From NCBI RefSeq assembly GCF_004297405.1, contig NZ_SCVC01000012.1, positions 1 through 64,000 on the forward strand: DNA of 64,000 bases, given 5' to 3'. The DNA is from Reyranella sp. Its GTDB lineage: Bacteria > Pseudomonadota > Alphaproteobacteria > Reyranellales > Reyranellaceae. Below are positions 41,788 to 50,085 of this stretch, piece by piece. Under the pieces are notes generated by a model that saw nothing but the letters and a program-made list of their open reading frames with translations, searched no databases and was not told the origin of the DNA. Both the position numbers and the translations under genes were made by a program. How positions within the stretch are numbered: position 1 is the stretch's first letter; each line of letters starts with the position of its first letter.

Positions 41788-41820
41788 TTTCATCTGAAAT
41801 ATATACTGGACGGATAGAAA
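41782..41820 (+). promoter_or_regulatory. Copy 2 of the 39-bp AEP regulon element (importer promoter region)
   Basis: Matches 29568-29606 at 35 of 39 positions, with an uninterrupted shared core from AATATATACTGG to GGATAGAAA. It lies between the MarR gene stop (41762) and the importer start (41933). TATACT at 41802-41807 is a plausible -10 hexamer. Identity stops abruptly at the right-hand end, as expected for a conserved operator rather than a recent duplication of a longer segment. Confidence 0.75.
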
Positions 41821-41932
41821 CCGTGAACTGATCTTTCCCATATCCGGCGATGCTGCTCTATCGTCGCCGTAACGGAAAGTTCATGATTGCCCTGTAGCGC
41901 AACAAGGGCAGGGTTTGAGACAGGGGACAAAC

Positions 41933-42991
41933 ATGGGGGATGGAATGATCGGGAACAACATCATCAGGCGTGCCGCGCTGGCAGGCGCTGCCGCAGTTGC
42001 CATGGTCGGCCTGGCGGCCGCACCGGCCTTCGCTCAGAAGACCAAGCTCACCGTCTACACCGCGCTGGAGAACGACCAGCTCGATCCCTTCAAGAAGGCT
42101 TTCGAGGCCGACAATCCCGGCATCGAGATCGCCTGGGTGCGCGACTCCACGGGCGTCGTCACCGCCAAGCTGATCGCCGAGAAGGACAATCCCCGTGCCG
42201 ATGTAATCTGGGGCCTTGCCGCGTCGAGCACGGCGCTGTTCGCCACCATGGGAATGATCGAGCCCTATGCGCCGAAGGGCGTCGAGGCGCTGAAGCCGAT
42301 GTTCCGCAGCGGCAAGACGCCCGACACCTGGGTGGGCATGGATGCCTATCTCTCGCTGGTCTGCTTCAACACCGCCGAAGGCAAGAAGGGCAACAAGCCC
42401 GTGCCGGCGAGCTGGGCCGATCTCACCAAGCCCGAGTACAAGGATTCCATCGTGATGCCGAACCCGGCTTCGTCGGGCACCGGCTATCTCACCATCGCGG
42501 CCTGGCTGCAGATCATGGGCGAGGAGGCAGGCTGGAAGTATATGGACGCGCTGCACCAGAACATCGCGCAGTACATCCACTCCGGTTCGGCGCCCTGCGT
42601 GCAGGCGGCCAAGGGCGAGCGCCTGATCGGCATCGGCCTCGACATGCGTGGCGCCTCGGAGAAGACCAAGGGCGCCCCGATCGACCTCATCGTGCCGAAG
42701 GAGGGCCTGGGTTGGGAGCTGGAGGCAACGGCGATCGTCAAGGGTACGAAGAACCTCGATGCCGCTAAGAAGCTCGCCGACTGGGCCGTGACCAAGAAGG
42801 CCAATGAGCTCTATGCCAAGACCTACGCGGTGGTTGCCCTGCCGGACGTGAAGGCAGCACCGGTCAACTATCCGGTCAATGCCGAGCCGGGGATGATCAA
42901 GAACGACATGGAATGGATGGCCAAGAACCGCGAGCGCATCCTGGCGGAATGGACCAAGCGCTACGACGGCAAGTCGGCGCCGAAGAAGTGA
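41933..42991 (+). CDS. phnS: 2-aminoethylphosphonate-type ABC transporter substrate-binding protein
   Basis: ATG 41933 follows AGGGGAC (a TTG at 41915 and ATG 41945 are alternatives); 352 residues with a Sec signal cleaved near AFA-Q (residue 34). Mature features are those of iron/phosphonate-type class F binding proteins: LTVYTALENDQL, WVRDSTGVV, AEKDNPRADVIWG and GTGYLTIAAWLQIMGE. The ATPase and double-length permease directly downstream and the shared promoter element with phnW identify AEP as the probable ligand. A ferric iron role, seen in close relatives, is the main alternative. Confidence 0.82.
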   Translation: MGDGMIGNNIIRRAALAGAAAVAMVGLAAAPAFAQKTKLTVYTALENDQLDPFKKAFEADNPGIEIAWVRDSTGVVTAKLIAEKDNPRADVIWGLAASSTALFATMGMIEPYAPKGVEALKPMFRSGKTPDTWVGMDAYLSLVCFNTAEGKKGNKPVPASWADLTKPEYKDSIVMPNPASSGTGYLTIAAWLQIMGEEAGWKYMDALHQNIAQYIHSGSAPCVQAAKGERLIGIGLDMRGASEKTKGAPIDLIVPKEGLGWELEATAIVKGTKNLDAAKKLADWAVTKKANELYAKTYAVVALPDVKAAPVNYPVNAEPGMIKNDMEWMAKNRERILAEWTKRYDGKSAPKK

Positions 42992-43001
42992 TCCGCACCG
43001 C

Positions 43002-44069
43002 GTGACCTACCTCGAGGTTCGTAGCCTTTCCAAGCGCTACGGCGACTTCACTGCCCTCGGCGATATCACGCTCGATATCGCCGAGGGCGAGTTCGTCTGC
43101 TTCCTGGGGCCCTCCGGCTGCGGCAAGACCACCTTGCTGCGCGCCATCGCCGGGCTCGATCCGCAGAGTTCCGGCACGATCCGCCAGAAGGGGCGGGACG
43201 TGTCGGCGCTGCCGCCGGCGAAGCGCGACTTCGGCATTGTCTTCCAGTCCTACGCGCTCTTTCCCAACCTGACGGTGGCCGACAATGTCGGCTACGGGCT
43301 GGTCAGCCGTCGCGAGAAGAGGGCCGCGATAGCGGCCCGCGTCGTCGAGCTGCTGGCGATGGTCGGGCTGCCCGATGCCGGTCCGAAATATCCCGCCCAG
43401 CTCTCGGGTGGCCAGCAGCAGCGCGTGGCGCTGGCGCGGGCACTGGCGACCTCGCCGGGGCTATTGCTGCTCGACGAGCCGCTGTCGGCGCTCGATGCCC
43501 GCGTACGGCTGCGGCTGCGCCATGAGATCAAGGCACTGCAGCGCCGGCTCGGGGTGACCACCATCATGGTGACGCACGACCAGGAAGAGGCGCTCACCAT
43601 GGCCGACCGCATCGTGGTTATGAACCACGGCGCCATCGAACAGGTCGGCACGCCGCAGGAAATCTACCGCCGCCCGGCCTCGGCCTTTGTTGCCGATTTC
43701 GTGGGCTCGATGAACTTCCTGCAGGGCACCCTAATGGCGCCCGACAAGGTGCAGGTGGCCGGCGTCGATCTGGCCTGTCCGGGTCAGGACGGGCTGACTC
43801 TCGGGCAAAAGGTCAATCTCTGCATCCGGCCCGAGGATGTGCGGGTGCGTGACCTGCCTCAAGGCACTGCCAACCGCCTGACGGTCGAGGTGACTGAGCT
43901 CGATTTCGTCGGCGCGTTCTGCCGCGCCACGCTTAAAGCCCGTGCCACGACCGACGTGGCGATGACGGCCGACTTTTCGAGCAATCTGATCCGCGATCTG
44001 GGCGTCGAGCGCGGCACCCAGCTCGACGTCGCCCTGCCGCCGGACCGTCTCAGGGTCTTCGCCGCGTGA
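43002..44069 (+). CDS. phnT: 2-aminoethylphosphonate-type ABC transporter ATP-binding protein
   Basis: GTG start 43002, 10 bp after the binding protein; 355 residues. Walker A GPSGCGKTT (36-44), signature [13 protein letters not shown], Walker B LLLDEPLSALDARVR, and a C-terminal TOBE-like regulatory domain after residue 240 (VNLCIRPEDVRVRDL). The architecture is that of PotA/FbpC/PhnT importers. It overlaps the permease start by four bases (GTGA), so the subunits are coupled in translation. Confidence 0.87.
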   Translation: MTYLEVRSLSKRYGDFTALGDITLDIAEGEFVCFLGPSGCGKTTLLRAIAGLDPQSSGTIRQKGRDVSALPPAKRDFGIVFQSYALFPNLTVADNVGYGLVSRREKRAAIAARVVELLAMVGLPDAGPKYPAQLSGGQQQRVALARALATSPGLLLLDEPLSALDARVRLRLRHEIKALQRRLGVTTIMVTHDQEEALTMADRIVVMNHGAIEQVGTPQEIYRRPASAFVADFVGSMNFLQGTLMAPDKVQVAGVDLACPGQDGLTLGQKVNLCIRPEDVRVRDLPQGTANRLTVEVTELDFVGAFCRATLKARATTDVAMTADFSSNLIRDLGVERGTQLDVALPPDRLRVFAA

Positions 44070-45754
44070 GCCTCGCGGTGCCGTCGACAAAGGTCGGTCT
44101 CTCGCGCGACGACCTCATCATGCGTGGCGGCGTGGTGCTGCTGGCCGCGCTCCTGCTGGTGATCGTCGGCCTGCCGCTCTGGGCCCTGCTGGCCAAGGGA
44201 TTCGAGGATCGTGACGGCAAGTTCGTCGGACTTGCGAACTATGTTTCCTATTTCTCGACACCGGCGCTTTTCAATTCGGCACTGAACAGCCTGCATGTGG
44301 CGGCGGTCAGCACCGTGATCGTCGTGCCGCTCGCCTTCCTCTACGCCTACGCCTTGACGCGCACAGTGCTGCCCATGCGCTGGCTGTTCCAGGGCATTGC
44401 GCTGATCCCGATCTTTGCCCCGTCGCTGCTGCCCGGCCTGGCCCTGATCTACCTCTTCGGCACGCAGGGCTTCTTCAAGGCGCTCCTGGGTGGCGGCTCG
44501 ATCTACGGCTTCGACGGCATCGTGATCGCGCAGGTCTTCTACTGCTTCCCGCATGCGACCCTGATCCTGGTGACGGCGCTCGCCACCGCGGATGCACGCC
44601 TCTACGAGGCGGCCGATGCGCTGGGCGCCAGCAAACTCCGCGTCTTCTTCACCGTGACCCTGCCGGGCGCAAAGTACGGCCTGATCAGCGCCGCGCTGGT
44701 CGTCTTCACCTTGGTGATCACCGACTTCGGCATCGCCAAGGTGATTGGCGGCAACTTCAACGTGCTGGCGACCGACGTCTACAAACAGGTGATCGGCCAG
44801 CAGAACTTCTCGATGGGCGCCGTGGTCGGCATGGTGCTGCTGGCGCCGGCGGCGCTCGCTTTCGTAGTCGATCGGCTGGTGCAGCGAAAGCAGGTGGCGC
44901 TGCTCACGGCGCGGGCGGTGCCATTGGTGCCCAAGCCCAAGCCAGGGCGGGACTTCGTCTTCACGCTTATCTGTACCCTGGTGTCGATCGGCATCCTGGC
45001 GATCCTCGGGATGGCGATCTGGGGCTCGCTGATCAAATATTGGCCGTACAATCTCAGCCTGACGCTCGACAACTACGACTTCGCCAAGTTCGACGCCAAT
45101 GGCTGGGATTCCTACTGGAACTCGGTGGAGATGGCCGTGGGCGCCGCCCTGTTTGGCACGGCGCTGATGTTCACCGGCGCCTGGCTTACCGAGAAGACGC
45201 GCGGCTTCCATGTCGTGCGCGGCGTCGTGCAGTTGCTGGCCTTCCTGCCGATGGCCGTGCCCGGGCTGGTCCTCGGCCTGGGCTACATCTTCTTCTTCAA
45301 CGCGCCCGGCAATCCGCTGGGCTTCCTCTATGCCACCATGGGTATCCTGGTGGTGAATACGGTGGCGCATTTCTACACGGTGGGGCACCTGACGGCGACG
45401 ACGGCCCTCAAACAGATCGACCCCGAGTTCGAGTCTGTCTCCGCGTCTCTTAAGGTCCCGATCTGGCGCACCTTTAGCAGGGTCACGGCGCCGATCTGCC
45501 TGCCGTCGATCCTCGACATCGCGATCTACCTCTTCGTGAATGCGATGACGACGGTCTCCTCGGTGATCTTCCTCTATTCGCCCGACACCAAGCTCGCTTC
45601 GGTGGCCGCCGTGAACATCGAGGAGGCCGGGACAACCGCTGCCGCCGCCGCGCTCTGTGTGGTGATCGTGCTGACGTCGGCCGCGGTCAAGATCGTTCAT
45701 CTTCTCGCCGACCGATTCCTTCTCGACCGTCTGCAGGCCTGGCGTCGACGCTAA
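44066..45754 (+). CDS. 2-aminoethylphosphonate-type ABC transporter permease, double-length
   Basis: GTG start 44066 within the ATPase stop; 562 residues with about 12 hydrophobic segments, equal to two permease halves in one chain. Each half has an EAA-type loop: YEAADALGASKLRVFFTVTLP in the first (split at EAADALGA) and FESVSASLKVPIWRTFSRVTAP in the second. Double-length permeases are known for ferric-iron FbpB and for the AEP (PhnU/V-like) family. With the context it most likely imports AEP. The operon ends two bases before the stop of the convergent peptidase-hydrolase gene. Confidence 0.85.
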   Translation: MSLAVPSTKVGLSRDDLIMRGGVVLLAALLLVIVGLPLWALLAKGFEDRDGKFVGLANYVSYFSTPALFNSALNSLHVAAVSTVIVVPLAFLYAYALTRTVLPMRWLFQGIALIPIFAPSLLPGLALIYLFGTQGFFKALLGGGSIYGFDGIVIAQVFYCFPHATLILVTALATADARLYEAADALGASKLRVFFTVTLPGAKYGLISAALVVFTLVITDFGIAKVIGGNFNVLATDVYKQVIGQQNFSMGAVVGMVLLAPAALAFVVDRLVQRKQVALLTARAVPLVPKPKPGRDFVFTLICTLVSIGILAILGMAIWGSLIKYWPYNLSLTLDNYDFAKFDANGWDSYWNSVEMAVGAALFGTALMFTGAWLTEKTRGFHVVRGVVQLLAFLPMAVPGLVLGLGYIFFFNAPGNPLGFLYATMGILVVNTVAHFYTVGHLTATTALKQIDPEFESVSASLKVPIWRTFSRVTAPICLPSILDIAIYLFVNAMTTVSSVIFLYSPDTKLASVAAVNIEEAGTTAAAAALCVVIVLTSAAVKIVHLLADRFLLDRLQAWRRR

Positions 45755-45756
45755 CG

Positions 45757-47613
45757 CTAATAGTCGAGATCCTGCTGCGAGAACGGTCGCACGACCTTCT
45801 TGCCAAGGATGGATCGCAGGATGTCGTTCATCGTGCCGGGGTCATTGTCAAAGCCGCCATGCGTCGTGCTTTTCGTCGGTGTCCCCTTCTCTTGGGCGTA
45901 CCAGATCTTCACCTCATTCCCGATGTTCGTTTTGTCGAGAAAGGCCTTCATGCCTAGCAGCTCCATCGGACGCTTCTCCTCGAAAGCATTGGAGACGAGA
46001 TAAAGGAGAGACTTGTTATAGAAGGGCGTTACAGTGTCTTTTTGCTCAGCTTCATCGTCGAGACAGTAAAGGGTCATTTTGCCGATTTTGACCGGCAGCG
46101 ACGTGTCGGTATCGAGCCGTGGTTTGTACTTCTCGCGATAGAAGTTGATCGAACAGGCTGGAGCCATCAGCGAGCAGGACCCGATTGTGAATCCGGTGGG
46201 TAAGATCCGATCCAACGCATCGAGCAAGTGGCCGATCAGGATGGCACCGGTGGAGTGGCCCACCAGGTGAATGGGAAGCGGGTTGTCTGCCAACTGTTGG
46301 GCGAACAGGCGGAGCGCCGCCTCGCCAGCGAAGCCAGGTGCGAAGGGCAGCGACGCATCGGCCTTCATTTCGCGCCATAGCTTTGTTCCGATACCGCCGA
46401 TGGCCTTTTCGATGAGATCGTCTGTCAGATCGAGGAAGCCTCCGGTGCGCTGGGTCACGGCAGCGCCGCGGCCGCTGATGATGTCCCGCAAGGTTGCCAG
46501 CAGACCGGTGTCGTAGAACACGCTGTAGGGATAGAGGCTGTTCGCCATGAACACTTCGGTCATCGCGGCGGCGCGTATGGCCGCATCGGACGGCGCGTTC
46601 AATCCGCCGTGGGCATAGAACACGAGACCTTCGTATTTCTTGGACTGCCCCAGCACCGCAGCCGTTTCCTCGACATCCTTGGCAGTGCTGAAATAGGGCT
46701 CGGTTGAGGAGAAGTGGCCGTTTTCGACGTGGACGAAGTGGCCGGCGATGTCCTGACGCGCCGGAGCGGCGCGTTTCCCACCGGAGAGAGCCGAGGCACT
46801 CGAGGCACGATCGCGTTTGATGCCGAGCCCGAATGCATAAGGAGCTGGCACGGCAAGCTGCAACACCCAAGCATCCTCAATATTGGAGGCCCAGTCCTTG
46901 TATGCCCAGTGCGCCAGCCCTTTCTTGCCCCAGCCCGGGCCCCAGGAGTTCTGAATCCAGAATCCTTCGTCGTCATAGCCCACAATGGCGAAGGCATGGA
47001 GCTGTGCGCCCGTCTGCGGCGCGATACGCCATCCTTTCTCCGGTTTGTCCCAGCCGGTGTGGACGGCGGCAGAGGTATAGATGGCCCCCGTCTCCGAAAT
47101 GGCAGCGTGATAATCGGAGAGGTTGGGCCGTAACCGGTAATAGGCGCCAAGTGTCGTGCTTCTGGCGTTCTTGGCAGCCTCGACCGTGAGTTCGCGCTCT
47201 TCCATCGAAGGCCACAGCTTGGTCTCGCAGGCGCCGTTGTTATAGAAACCGCGCAGGGCGCCGCGCAGGCTCGATCCTTCGTACTTGTCGCCTGGCCATT
47301 CATCGTGGCGCCTGGCCATGGTGTAGAGCATATGCGGGCTGATGATGCGGCGCTGCTTAGGCAATCGTTCGCGCATCTGCAGATTGATGACGGCGGCGAG
47401 TGCGAAGCCCGTGCAAGCACCATCGGGGCCTTGATCAAGGATGTGCAGCGCCCTGGGCGGTGTCATATGCGATGGGAGAGGATTGAGAGTCGGCTCGTAG
47501 ATCCTGTCTCGGATATCCGGAACATCGCGGAGCACGTCGTAGACGCGGCCCCTGATCGGCGTCTTGAGCTTGGTCTTGCGGCGCGGCTTGATGCTCCTGA
47601 CGTTGTCAGACAT
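45757..47613 (-). CDS. Papain-like (C1A) cysteine peptidase fused to an alpha/beta-hydrolase
   Basis: ATG 47613 is preceded on its strand by GGGGGAGG; 618 residues, no signal peptide. The first half has papain catalytic features: oxyanion glutamine Q61 and nucleophile C67 in DQGPDGACTGFA, histidine H206 in LHAFAIVGYDD and asparagine N222 in QNSWGPGWG. After a linker (about 265-320) the second half has a lipase-like core, with a nucleophile elbow GHSTG (S454), an aspartate candidate in LDDE (519-520) and a histidine candidate H585 in TTHGGFDND. Both active sites look intact. The gene is single, on the opposite strand to its neighbours, and looks less GC-rich than them, which suggests acquisition. 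Substrate and role unknown. Confidence 0.8.
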   Translation of the reverse strand: MSDNVRSIKPRRKTKLKTPIRGRVYDVLRDVPDIRDRIYEPTLNPLPSHMTPPRALHILDQGPDGACTGFALAAVINLQMRERLPKQRRIISPHMLYTMARRHDEWPGDKYEGSSLRGALRGFYNNGACETKLWPSMEERELTVEAAKNARSTTLGAYYRLRPNLSDYHAAISETGAIYTSAAVHTGWDKPEKGWRIAPQTGAQLHAFAIVGYDDEGFWIQNSWGPGWGKKGLAHWAYKDWASNIEDAWVLQLAVPAPYAFGLGIKRDRASSASALSGGKRAAPARQDIAGHFVHVENGHFSSTEPYFSTAKDVEETAAVLGQSKKYEGLVFYAHGGLNAPSDAAIRAAAMTEVFMANSLYPYSVFYDTGLLATLRDIISGRGAAVTQRTGGFLDLTDDLIEKAIGGIGTKLWREMKADASLPFAPGFAGEAALRLFAQQLADNPLPIHLVGHSTGAILIGHLLDALDRILPTGFTIGSCSLMAPACSINFYREKYKPRLDTDTSLPVKIGKMTLYCLDDEAEQKDTVTPFYNKSLLYLVSNAFEEKRPMELLGMKAFLDKTNIGNEVKIWYAQEKGTPTKSTTHGGFDNDPGTMNDILRSILGKKVVRPFSQQDLDY

Positions 47614-47702
47614 GTGATCCTCCCCCTTAGACAACATTGAGTGGAGTGCGCGATGAGTTATTCGCGGCGTCAATCTACACCAAACGCGCTAGTATCCGTA
47701 GG

Positions 47703-48869
47703 ATGAAGCAGCTTCGTATTCCCGCCGTTTACATGCGTGGCGGCACCAGCAAGGGCGTGTTCTTCCTCGCCCACGATCTGCCGTCCGATCCCGCGATGCG
47801 CGACCGGCTGCTGCTGCGGATCATCGGCAGCCCGGATCGGTACGGCAAGCATACCGATGGTATGGGCGGGGCCACGTCCAGCACCAGCAAGGTCGTGATC
47901 CTGTCGAAGTCGGATCGTGCCGGCTGCGACGTCGATTATCGCTTCGGGCAGGTGGCGATCGATGCGCCCGTCATCGACTGGTCGGGCAACTGCGGGAACC
48001 TCAGCACCGCCGTCGGCGCGTTTGCGCTGAGTGCCGGACTGGTCGAAGGCCCGGCCGACGGTATGGCCACGGTGCGTATCTGGCAGGTGAACATCGGCAA
48101 GGTGATCGTCAACCATGTGCCGATGCAGGGCGCCGAGGTGCAGGAGCTGGGCGGTTTCGAACTCGACGGCGTGGCCTTTCCGGCGGCGGAGGTGAAGGTC
48201 GAGTTCCTCGATCCGGCCGCCGACGAAGAGGGCGGGAACGAGGCGGGCGGCGCCATGTTCCCGTCGGGGAGGCGTATCGACGTGCTCGACGTTCCGGGTG
48301 TCGGCAAGCTCGAAGCGACGCTGATCAACGCCGGCAATCCGACGATCTTCGTCGACGCGGCTCGGCTCGGCCTGACGGGCACGGAGCTGCAGGGTGACGT
48401 CAACGGCGACAAGGCCCTGTTGCAGCGAGTGGAAGCCGCGCGCGCCCTGGGCGCCGTTGCCATGGGGCTGGTCGCTACGCCCGAGGAGGCGACAGCGAAG
48501 CGGCCACATACGCCCAAGCTCGCCTTCGTGGCCAAGCCGGCATCCTATGTGGCGTCGGACGGCAAGCGTATCGAGGCAGATTCGATCGACCTCCTGGCGC
48601 GCATCTTCTCAATGGGAGTGCTGCACCATGCCATGACTGGCACCGGAGCGGTCGCCATTGCGGCCGCCGCCGCGATCCCCGGCACGATCGTCTCGCGCGT
48701 GGCGCCTGCGGGCGCCGACGGCCGCGTGCACTTCGGCCATCCTTCAGGAGCGCTCAGCGTCGGCGCCGAAGCGCGCGAGGAAGCCGGCCAATGGAAAGTT
48801 GCCAAGGTGATGATGAGCCGGTCGGCCCGACGCCTGATGGAAGGTTGGGTGAGGGTGCCTGCCGAGTGA
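47703..48869 (+). CDS. PrpF-family isomerase (2-methylaconitate cis-trans isomerase-like)
   Basis: ATG 47703 begins the conserved PrpF N-terminus (IPAVYMRGGTSKGVFF); 388 residues. Further typical segments are GMGGATSSTSKVVIL, DWSGNCGNLSTAVGAFAL with the catalytic-type cysteine, and the C-terminal GRVHFGHPSGALSVGA. PrpF proteins isomerise aconitate-type acids, and some act on itaconate- or oxaloacetate-derived acids. No methylcitrate cycle genes are nearby, so the substrate is open. It is followed after 42 bp by an FAD oxidoreductase. Confidence 0.85.
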   Translation: MKQLRIPAVYMRGGTSKGVFFLAHDLPSDPAMRDRLLLRIIGSPDRYGKHTDGMGGATSSTSKVVILSKSDRAGCDVDYRFGQVAIDAPVIDWSGNCGNLSTAVGAFALSAGLVEGPADGMATVRIWQVNIGKVIVNHVPMQGAEVQELGGFELDGVAFPAAEVKVEFLDPAADEEGGNEAGGAMFPSGRRIDVLDVPGVGKLEATLINAGNPTIFVDAARLGLTGTELQGDVNGDKALLQRVEAARALGAVAMGLVATPEEATAKRPHTPKLAFVAKPASYVASDGKRIEADSIDLLARIFSMGVLHHAMTGTGAVAIAAAAAIPGTIVSRVAPAGADGRVHFGHPSGALSVGAEAREEAGQWKVAKVMMSRSARRLMEGWVRVPAE

Positions 48870-48894
48870 GCCGCTGGTATTCCCCCGGTGGGCC

Positions 48895-48910
48895 GTGCAA
48901 TTGATTGCAC
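48895..48910. promoter_or_regulatory. Near-perfect palindrome touching the start of the FAD oxidoreductase gene
   Basis: GTGCAAT (48895-48901) and ATTGCAC (48904-48910) are perfect complements separated by two bases, and the right arm ends one base before ATG 48912. There is no Shine-Dalgarno sequence in the usual place. The size and symmetry suit a dimeric repressor site. Confidence 0.5.
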
Positions 48911-48911
48911 G

Positions 48912-50054
48912 ATGAAGAGTGATGTGATTGTCGTCGGCGGCGGCGTGATGGGATCATCCGTCGCCTATCATCTCAAGTCCGATCCGGCGTTCACGGGGAA
49001 AGTGACCGTGATCGAACGCGACCCGACCTACGCGCGGGCGTCCTCGGCGCTGTCGGCAAGCTCGATCCGCCAGCAGTTCTCGACGCCGCTCAATATTCAT
49101 CTGTCGCGCTACGGCATCGGCTTCCTGCGCCGTGCCGGCGAGCTGCTGGGCGTCGAACTGGGGTTGCGGGAGCCGGGCTATCTCTTCCTGGCCAGCCCCG
49201 CCGGCGAGCCCGTGCTGCGGGCGAACCATGCGATCCAGAGGGGCGAGGATTGTGCGGTCGAGCTGCTGGACCCGTCGGCGCTGGTCGGGCGCTTCCCGTG
49301 GATCTCGACGGACGGGGTGACGCTCGCCTCGCACGGCACGGCCAATGAGGGCTGGTTCGACGGTCCCGCTCTGATGCAGGGGTTTCGTCGCAAGGCCCGC
49401 GAGTTGGGCGTGGTGTATGTCGCCGACGAGGTTGTCGGGTTCTCGGGCAGTAGCGTGACGTTGCGCAACGGCGGCCGGCTGGAGGCCAGGACGATCGTGC
49501 TGGCAGCAGGTCCCTGGTCGGGCGAGGTGGGGGCACGGGCCGGCCTCGCATTGCCGGTAGAGCCACGCCGGCGCTCGGTTTTCGTCTTCGATGTACGTGA
49601 ACCGCCCGGGATAACGCCGCTCACTATCGACCCCTCGGGCACCTGGTTTCGGCCGGAGGGACGTTTCTACATCGGCGGCACGACGCCGGTGGCGGGCAAT
49701 GATCCGCCCGGAGCGCCGCTCGAAGTCCAGCACCAGGAATGGGACGAGATCGTCTGGCCGACGCTCGCGGCCCGCGTGCCGGCCTTCGAGGCGGCCAAGG
49801 TCGTGAACGCCTGGGCGGGCTACTACGAGTACAACACCTTCGATCAGAACGGAATCGTCGGCCGTCATCCGGAAATCGAGAGCCTGATCTTCGCCACGGG
49901 CTTTTCGGGTCACGGCATCCAGCAATCGCCCGCAGTCGGCCGCGCCGTTGCCGAGCTGATTGTGCATGGCAGCTATCGCACGCTGGACCTCAGTCCTTTC
50001 GGTTATGAACGCATATCCGCAGGCCGGCCTATCCGGGAGCTGAACGTAGTGTGA
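48912..50054 (+). CDS. FAD-dependent oxidoreductase, DAO family (amino-acid/amine oxidase type)
   Basis: ATG 48912 starts MKSDVIVVGGGVMGSS; 380 residues. GGGVMG near the N-terminus binds FAD. SSALSASSIRQQFSTPLNI resembles the region after the first helix in FOXRED1/DAO proteins, and the C-terminal ATGFSGHGIQQSPAVGR is the second flavin contact. It should oxidise an amino acid, N-methyl amino acid or imino acid. It shares orientation with the class III aminotransferase and ureohydrolase downstream, suggesting a nitrogen compound breakdown cluster. Confidence 0.85.
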   Translation: MKSDVIVVGGGVMGSSVAYHLKSDPAFTGKVTVIERDPTYARASSALSASSIRQQFSTPLNIHLSRYGIGFLRRAGELLGVELGLREPGYLFLASPAGEPVLRANHAIQRGEDCAVELLDPSALVGRFPWISTDGVTLASHGTANEGWFDGPALMQGFRRKARELGVVYVADEVVGFSGSSVTLRNGGRLEARTIVLAAGPWSGEVGARAGLALPVEPRRRSVFVFDVREPPGITPLTIDPSGTWFRPEGRFYIGGTTPVAGNDPPGAPLEVQHQEWDEIVWPTLAARVPAFEAAKVVNAWAGYYEYNTFDQNGIVGRHPEIESLIFATGFSGHGIQQSPAVGRAVAELIVHGSYRTLDLSPFGYERISAGRPIRELNVV

Positions 50055-50055
50055 T

Positions 50056-50082
50056 ACTCTCTGCCTCAAGTGAGGAGAGAGT
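50056..50082 (+). promoter_or_regulatory. Inverted repeat covering the Shine-Dalgarno of the class III aminotransferase gene
   Basis: ACTCTCT (50056-50062) pairs with AGAGAGT (50076-50082) and CCTCA (50064-50068) with TGAGG (50071-50075), with one bulged G (50063) and a two-base centre. The right arm holds the GAGGAG binding site for GTG 50086. As RNA the innermost pairs would open, leaving about a 10-bp stem. Confidence 0.45.
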
Positions 50083-50085
50083 GCC

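Noticed and set aside
29568-41820. Composite transposon with the 39-bp elements as terminal repeats
   Set aside because: The copies are direct, short and end at promoter-like positions; no transposase or target duplication is visible, and each sits before an AEP operon.
43859-45700. A 613-codon minus-strand frame opposite the AEP importer permease
   Set aside because: Its His/Gln/Asp/Arg-rich composition is the antisense image of a hydrophobic permease; no domain is visible.
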